Both the position numbers and the translations under genes were made by a program. A stretch of 9,328 nucleotides of DNA. It comes from Acidovorax_G sp046289925. GTDB lineage: Bacteria; Pseudomonadota; Gammaproteobacteria; Burkholderiales; Burkholderiaceae_C. The DNA lies in contig JBKBUN010000130.1 of the NCBI GenBank assembly GCA_046289925.1, forward strand, positions 1-9,328, given 5' to 3'. The notes below the pieces were generated by a model that was not told the DNA's origin, made no database searches, and saw only the letters and a list, made by a program, of their open reading frames with translations. Positions 6,401 to 9,328 of the stretch are shown here, one piece after another. Numbering within the stretch: position 1 is the stretch's first letter; the number at the start of each line of letters is the position of its first letter.

Positions 6401-9259
6401 CAGGCGATGCTCCGAAAAAAGGAGCTGAAGAACCAGCGTGAAAAAGCACAAGCGGCCCATTTGATGCATGGTGACCACGGGGCCATCGAGATCGTCAACG
6501 CCCGCGAACACAACCTGCGCGGCCTGGATGTGCAGATTCCGCGCGGTCGCTTCAACGTGATCACGGGCGTCAGCGGCTCGGGCAAGTCCACACTGGCCTT
6601 CGACATCCTGTTCAACGAGGGCCAGCGCCGCTACCTGGAAAGCCTCAACGCCTACGCGCGCAGCATCGTGCAGCCCGCCGGACGGCCCGAGGTGGACGCG
6701 GTGTACGGCATTCCGCCCACGGTGGCGATCGAGCAGCGCCTCTCGCGCGGCGGCCGCAAGAGCACGGTGGGCACGACCACCGAGGTCTGGCACTTCTTGC
6801 GGCTGCTGTTCGTCAAGCTGGGCGTGCAGCACTGCATACACGACGGCGCCGCCGTGCAGCCGCAGACGGCCGAGAGCATCGCCGCGCAGTTGCTCACGCA
6901 GTTTCGCGGGCAGACGATTGGCTTGCTCGCCCCGTTGGTGCTCCACCGCAAAGGGGTGTACACCGAGCTGGCCGATTGGGCGCGGCCGCGCGGCTTCACG
7001 CACCTGCGGGTGGACGGCGAATTCCTGCCCACCACCGGCTTTCCGCGCATCGACCGCTTCAAAGAGCACACCATCGAGCTGCCGGTGGCCAGCCTGCGCG
7101 TGTCGCCCGAAGACGAAGGACTGCTGCGCGCCAAGCTGGCCGAGGCACTGGACCACGGCAAGGGCGTGCTGCACGTGCTCAGCGGCCTGGATGGCCTGGC
7201 CCAGGCGCTGGAGTCTGGTGCCTCCACCGCCGGCATCGGCACGCTACAGGTGTATTCCACCCAGCGCGCCTGCCCGGTGTGTGCCACCAGCTATGCCGAG
7301 CTGGACCCGCGCCTGTTTTCCTACAACAGCAAGCACGGTTGGTGTCCCGATTGCGTGGGCACGGGGGTGCAGCTCACGCGCGAGCAGCGCAAGCTGCTCG
7401 ACGATTCGCTGCCGTCCGACAAGGACAAGGGCCGCGAGCAGACCTTTGCCGAGCCCGAGGTGGACGACGTGGCCGACCGACCCTGCGGCACCTGCGGCGG
7501 CACGCGGCTCAACGCCACCGCCCGGGCCGTGCGCTTTGCGGGCGTGGGCATTGCCGACATCGCCCGCCTGAGCGTGAGCGACGTGCGCCGCTGGGTGCAG
7601 AGCCTGCGCGCCCAGGGCGGCCTGACGGCGCGCGAGGCCGACATTGCGCGCGACCTGCTGCCCGAGATCCAGGGGCGGCTCGAATTCCTCGAAGAAGTGG
7701 GCCTGGGCTACCTCACGCTCGACCGTGGCGCGCCCACGCTCAGCGGCGGCGAGGCGCAGCGCATCCGCCTGGCCGCACAGCTTGGCGGCAACCTGCAGGG
7801 CGTGTGCTACGTGCTCGACGAGCCCACCATCGGCCTGCATGCGCGCGACAACCAGATCCTGCTGAACGCGCTGCACAAGCTGGGCGACAAGGGCAACACG
7901 CTGGTGGTGGTCGAGCACGACGAAGACACCATCCGCCGCGCCGACCACATCATCGACATCGGCCCGAGTGCGGGCAAACGCGGCGGGCGGCTGGTGGCGC
8001 AGGGCAGCGTGGCCGACCTGCAGGCGGCCGAAGACTCGCAGACCGGCCGCTACCTGCTGCACGCCATGCGCCACCCGCTGCAGCCGCGTCGAGCGGTGAT
8101 TGATCCTGAATCGATAGCAAAAGACTCAGCGCAGGCAAGCACAAACAGCATAAATGGCATAAATGGCACCCACAACGCCCAAGAGCCAGAGCCGCTGCGC
8201 TGGCTCACGGTGCAGGGCGCGCACCTGCACAACCTGCAGCAGGTCACGGTGCGCGTGCCGCTCAAGCGCCTGGTGGCCGTCACGGGCGTGAGCGGCTCGG
8301 GCAAATCGACCCTGGCGCGCGACGTGCTGCTGGCCAACGTGGCCGCCTGGGTGCAGCAGCGCGCCACCAAAGCCGGACGCGACGCGATGGACGCGGGCAA
8401 GGCGCCCCCACTCACGGGCTGCACAGGCCTGGCCGGATTCGAGTCCATCGACCGCGTGCTCGAAGTGGACCAAACCCCCATCGGCAAAACCCCACGCAGC
8501 TGCCCCGCCACCTACATCGGCTTTTGGGACACCATCCGCAAGCTGTTTGCCCAAACGCTGGAGGCCCAGGCGCGCGGTTACGCGGCCGGGCGCTTTTCCT
8601 TCAACACCGGCGAAGGCCGCTGCTCGGTGTGCGAAGGCGCGGGCGTTCGCACCATCGAGATGAGCTTTCTGCCCGACGTGAAAGTGCCCTGCGAGGCCTG
8701 CCACGGCGCGCGCTTCAACCCCGAGACGCTGGCCGTGTCCTGGCGCGGCAAGAGCATCGGCGACGTGCTGCGCATGGAGGTGGACGAGGCGGTGGAGTTC
8801 TTCGCCAGCATGCCCAGCATTGCGCACCCGCTGCAACTGCTCAAGGACGTGGGCCTGGGCTACCTCACGCTCGGCCAACCCTCGCCCACCCTGAGTGGCG
8901 GCGAGGCGCAGCGCATCAAGCTCGTGACCGAGCTGACCAAGGTGCGCGACGAGGTGGGCCGCCGTGGCCAGAAGGCGCCGCACACGCTGTACGTGCTCGA
9001 CGAGCCCACCGTGGGCCTGCACATGGCCGACGTGGACAAGCTCATCCGCGTGCTGCACCGCCTGGTGGACGGCGGCCACAGCGTGGTGGTGATCGAGCAC
9101 GACCTCGATGTGATCGCCGAGGCCGACTGGATCATCGACCTGGGCCCCGAAGGCGGGGAGGGCGGCGGCCGCATCGTGGCCGCCGACACGCCCGAAGCCG
9201 TGGTGGCCCAGGGCACGCACACGGGCCGGGCGCTCGCGCCAGTGCTCGCGCGGGGCTGA
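3410..9259 (+). CDS. uvrA: Double-length UvrA: tandem fusion of two UvrA units with four ATPase sites (nucleotide excision repair)
   Basis: This 1949-residue protein is about twice the length of ordinary UvrA (~940). UvrA is the ATP-driven damage-recognition subunit that loads UvrB on DNA lesions. Half 1 (1 to ~1000) has Walker A 33-41 and 670-678, LSGGE 518-522 and 863-867, and DEP Walker B motifs near 544 and 901. Half 2 (~1025-1949) has Walker A 1053-1061 and 1626-1634, LSGGE 1444-1448 and 1828-1832, and Walker B near 1470 and 1864. All four switch-His motifs (VVxEH) are present. The C-terminal zinc modules are intact: Cys 769/772/792/795 and 1738/1741/1761/1764. The first zinc module is complete in half 2 (1288/1291/1312/1315), but half 1 has Cys257, Ser260, Cys281 and Cys284. 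I chose ATG 3410 because IRIRGARQHNL follows at once; the TTG at 3383 lacks support and abuts the repeat. Similar long forms are annotated as UvrA in related betaproteobacteria. It could serve as a single-chain pseudo-dimer or in resistance rather than core repair. Confidence 0.93.
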   Translation: MTQGLIRIRGARQHNLRNLDLDLHTGELTVVTGPSGSGKSSLVFDTLYAEGQRRYVETFSAYARQFLDRMDKPAVDRVEGVPPAIAIDQTNPVRSSRSTVGTMTELNDHLKLWFARAAQLFDRQTGLPVRHDTPDTIYATLAERAAAQGDPRLVLTFAVELPAHTTADEVQQWLSASGFTRVQAEREVATPAGPRKVLDVVADRFRMGGAERARVVEAIEVALARGAGRLQVYRLPDADAPEGAQPEIWRFSTGLHCPESDLRYSEPLPSMFSFNSAVGACDTCRGFGRVIGVDWGLVIPNDKLTLRAGAIKPIQTPAWQEAQDDLMRHAEAAGIPRDTPWAKLTPEQQHWVLYGSPHWNGKWNQQWYGIARFFEYLESKAYKMHIRVLLSKYRSYTRCPACAGARLKTESLLWRIGTREAADAVLPPAERFLPQGVGFGRDVLERLPGLCLHDLMLLPLDRLRRFFDHMAPPAQDAAGSGGQAQALRLLHEEITTRIRYLCDVGIGYLTLDRQSRTLSGGEVQRINLTTALGTSLVNTLFVLDEPSIGLHPRDMHRITEAMLRLRDAGNTLVVVEHDPAVMLAADRIIDMGPGPGRQGGQIVFDGTTSALRKADTLTGAYLGGRKQVGFGFKRMVTAATPRLILEGAREHNLQNVSVEFPLQRLVTVTGVSGSGKSTLVQDVLAPALLRHFGKATETPGAHDRLLGADHLADVVFVDQTPIGKTARSNPVSYVGAWDAIRELFAVAPLSRERGYTAAKFSFNSGDGRCPTCGGSGFEHVEMQFLSDVYLRCPDCDGQRYRAEILEVRIERGGVLMNVADVLGLTVAEAVTRFAQDREVLRALQPIVDVGLDYVTLGQPVPTLSGGEAQRLKLAGFLAEAAKGGASSRQPVARKGTLFLFDEPTTGLHFDDIAKLMRALRKLVDAGHSLVVIEHNLDVIRASDWLIDLGPEGGDAGGRVVAEGTPEDVRRHPTSHTGRALREYDLALGEGGHSVHEQQAMLRKKELKNQREKAQAAHLMHGDHGAIEIVNAREHNLRGLDVQIPRGRFNVITGVSGSGKSTLAFDILFNEGQRRYLESLNAYARSIVQPAGRPEVDAVYGIPPTVAIEQRLSRGGRKSTVGTTTEVWHFLRLLFVKLGVQHCIHDGAAVQPQTAESIAAQLLTQFRGQTIGLLAPLVLHRKGVYTELADWARPRGFTHLRVDGEFLPTTGFPRIDRFKEHTIELPVASLRVSPEDEGLLRAKLAEALDHGKGVLHVLSGLDGLAQALESGASTAGIGTLQVYSTQRACPVCATSYAELDPRLFSYNSKHGWCPDCVGTGVQLTREQRKLLDDSLPSDKDKGREQTFAEPEVDDVADRPCGTCGGTRLNATARAVRFAGVGIADIARLSVSDVRRWVQSLRAQGGLTAREADIARDLLPEIQGRLEFLEEVGLGYLTLDRGAPTLSGGEAQRIRLAAQLGGNLQGVCYVLDEPTIGLHARDNQILLNALHKLGDKGNTLVVVEHDEDTIRRADHIIDIGPSAGKRGGRLVAQGSVADLQAAEDSQTGRYLLHAMRHPLQPRRAVIDPESIAKDSAQASTNSINGINGTHNAQEPEPLRWLTVQGAHLHNLQQVTVRVPLKRLVAVTGVSGSGKSTLARDVLLANVAAWVQQRATKAGRDAMDAGKAPPLTGCTGLAGFESIDRVLEVDQTPIGKTPRSCPATYIGFWDTIRKLFAQTLEAQARGYAAGRFSFNTGEGRCSVCEGAGVRTIEMSFLPDVKVPCEACHGARFNPETLAVSWRGKSIGDVLRMEVDEAVEFFASMPSIAHPLQLLKDVGLGYLTLGQPSPTLSGGEAQRIKLVTELTKVRDEVGRRGQKAPHTLYVLDEPTVGLHMADVDKLIRVLHRLVDGGHSVVVIEHDLDVIAEADWIIDLGPEGGEGGGRIVAADTPEAVVAQGTHTGRALAPVLARG
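6415..6441 (+). promoter_or_regulatory. Candidate -1 ribosomal frameshift site at the UvrA half junction
   Basis: The frame reads CGA AAA AAG (Arg1002, Lys1003, Lys1004), giving the in-phase heptamer A_AAA_AAG at 6415-6421, identical to the E. coli dnaX slippery site. A -1 slip would add GGA GCT GAA GAA CCA GCG and stop at TGA 6439-6441, yielding a ~1010-residue protein that is exactly the first UvrA unit. Stimulatory elements look weak: only an AGG (6402-6404) ten bases upstream, and a 4-bp GCTG/CAGC hairpin (6424-6427, 6434-6437) just downstream. The position at the domain seam is the main reason to note it. Confidence 0.35.
8150..8167 (+). repeat. 9-bp tandem duplication in the half-2 linker of UvrA
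   Basis: ATAAATGGC occurs twice in succession and encodes Ile-Asn-Gly twice within the linker between the two nucleotide-binding domains of half 2 (about residues 1565-1600). It lies in a ~70-base patch (8101-8170) that is about 46% G+C by count, against clearly GC-rich coding sequence on both sides. The repeat is in frame and probably reflects slippage in an unconstrained, flexible segment. Confidence 0.75.
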
Positions 9260-9328
9260 GCCCGCGTGCGCAGGGCAGGTCAGGGCGGGCTGCGCGCATG
9301 CGCCGCCGTCCTACGGCCAGGCCCGGTC

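Noticed and set aside
3389..9220. Long antisense reading frames opposite uvrA (for example 3389-4951, 4961-7174, 8126-9220 on the - strand)
   Set aside because: They mirror a conserved, motif-rich coding frame on the + strand. Their His/Gln/Ala/Arg-rich composition is what antisense of GC-rich codons gives, and they show no recognisable motif.
9260..9328. GC-rich palindromic GCGCATGCGC (9294-9303) after uvrA considered as a terminator
   Set aside because: Short self-complementary word with no stem-loop of useful size and no T-run; the window ends before any real terminator can be seen.

Overview
The window is GC-rich (visibly around two-thirds G+C) and looks like the chromosome of a betaproteobacterium, most probably Comamonadaceae (Acidovorax/Variovorax-like). 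The reasons are the GC bias, an orphan LivK-type binding protein, an MHS-family transporter with a large periplasmic insert, a double-length UvrA, and short palindromic intergenic repeats. The assignment is inference from protein flavour; no rRNA or other marker is present.

Layout. (1) 2-1534, + strand: the last ~399 residues of an MHS/MFS proton symporter, a 120-bp gap with a 9-bp-stem hairpin, then a 70-residue single-pass membrane protein. This probable transcription unit ends at a textbook intrinsic terminator (1680-1701). (2) 1870-3063, - strand: a secreted substrate-binding protein of the branched-chain amino acid ABC transporter type, with its own intrinsic terminator (1870-1889) and no permease or ATPase genes beside it. 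(3) 3064-3409: a divergent intergenic region dominated by a 165-bp imperfect palindrome (3211-3375) whose outer 20 bp are perfect inverted repeats. A 47-bp internally deleted relative lies at 1535-1581, immediately after the small protein's stop codon. (4) 3410-9259, + strand: one 1949-residue protein made of two complete UvrA-like units in tandem, with four ATPase sites. The last 69 bases show no feature.

The most interesting material is in and around the double UvrA. The two halves have diverged in complementary ways. Half 1 keeps a long insertion domain but has lost one Cys of its first zinc module. Half 2 has both zinc modules and a more canonical UvrB-binding region but a much shortened insertion domain. 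At the seam between the halves there is an in-phase A_AAA_AAG heptamer, the same slippery sequence used by E. coli dnaX. A -1 shift there would reach a stop six codons later and release a free ~1010-residue first half. The large palindrome sits 34 bp before the uvrA start codon, next to a -10-like hexamer, so it would lie in the gene's promoter or leader region.

The transporter, binding protein and repair protein show no obvious shared pathway; the neighbourhood looks like three independent transcription units.
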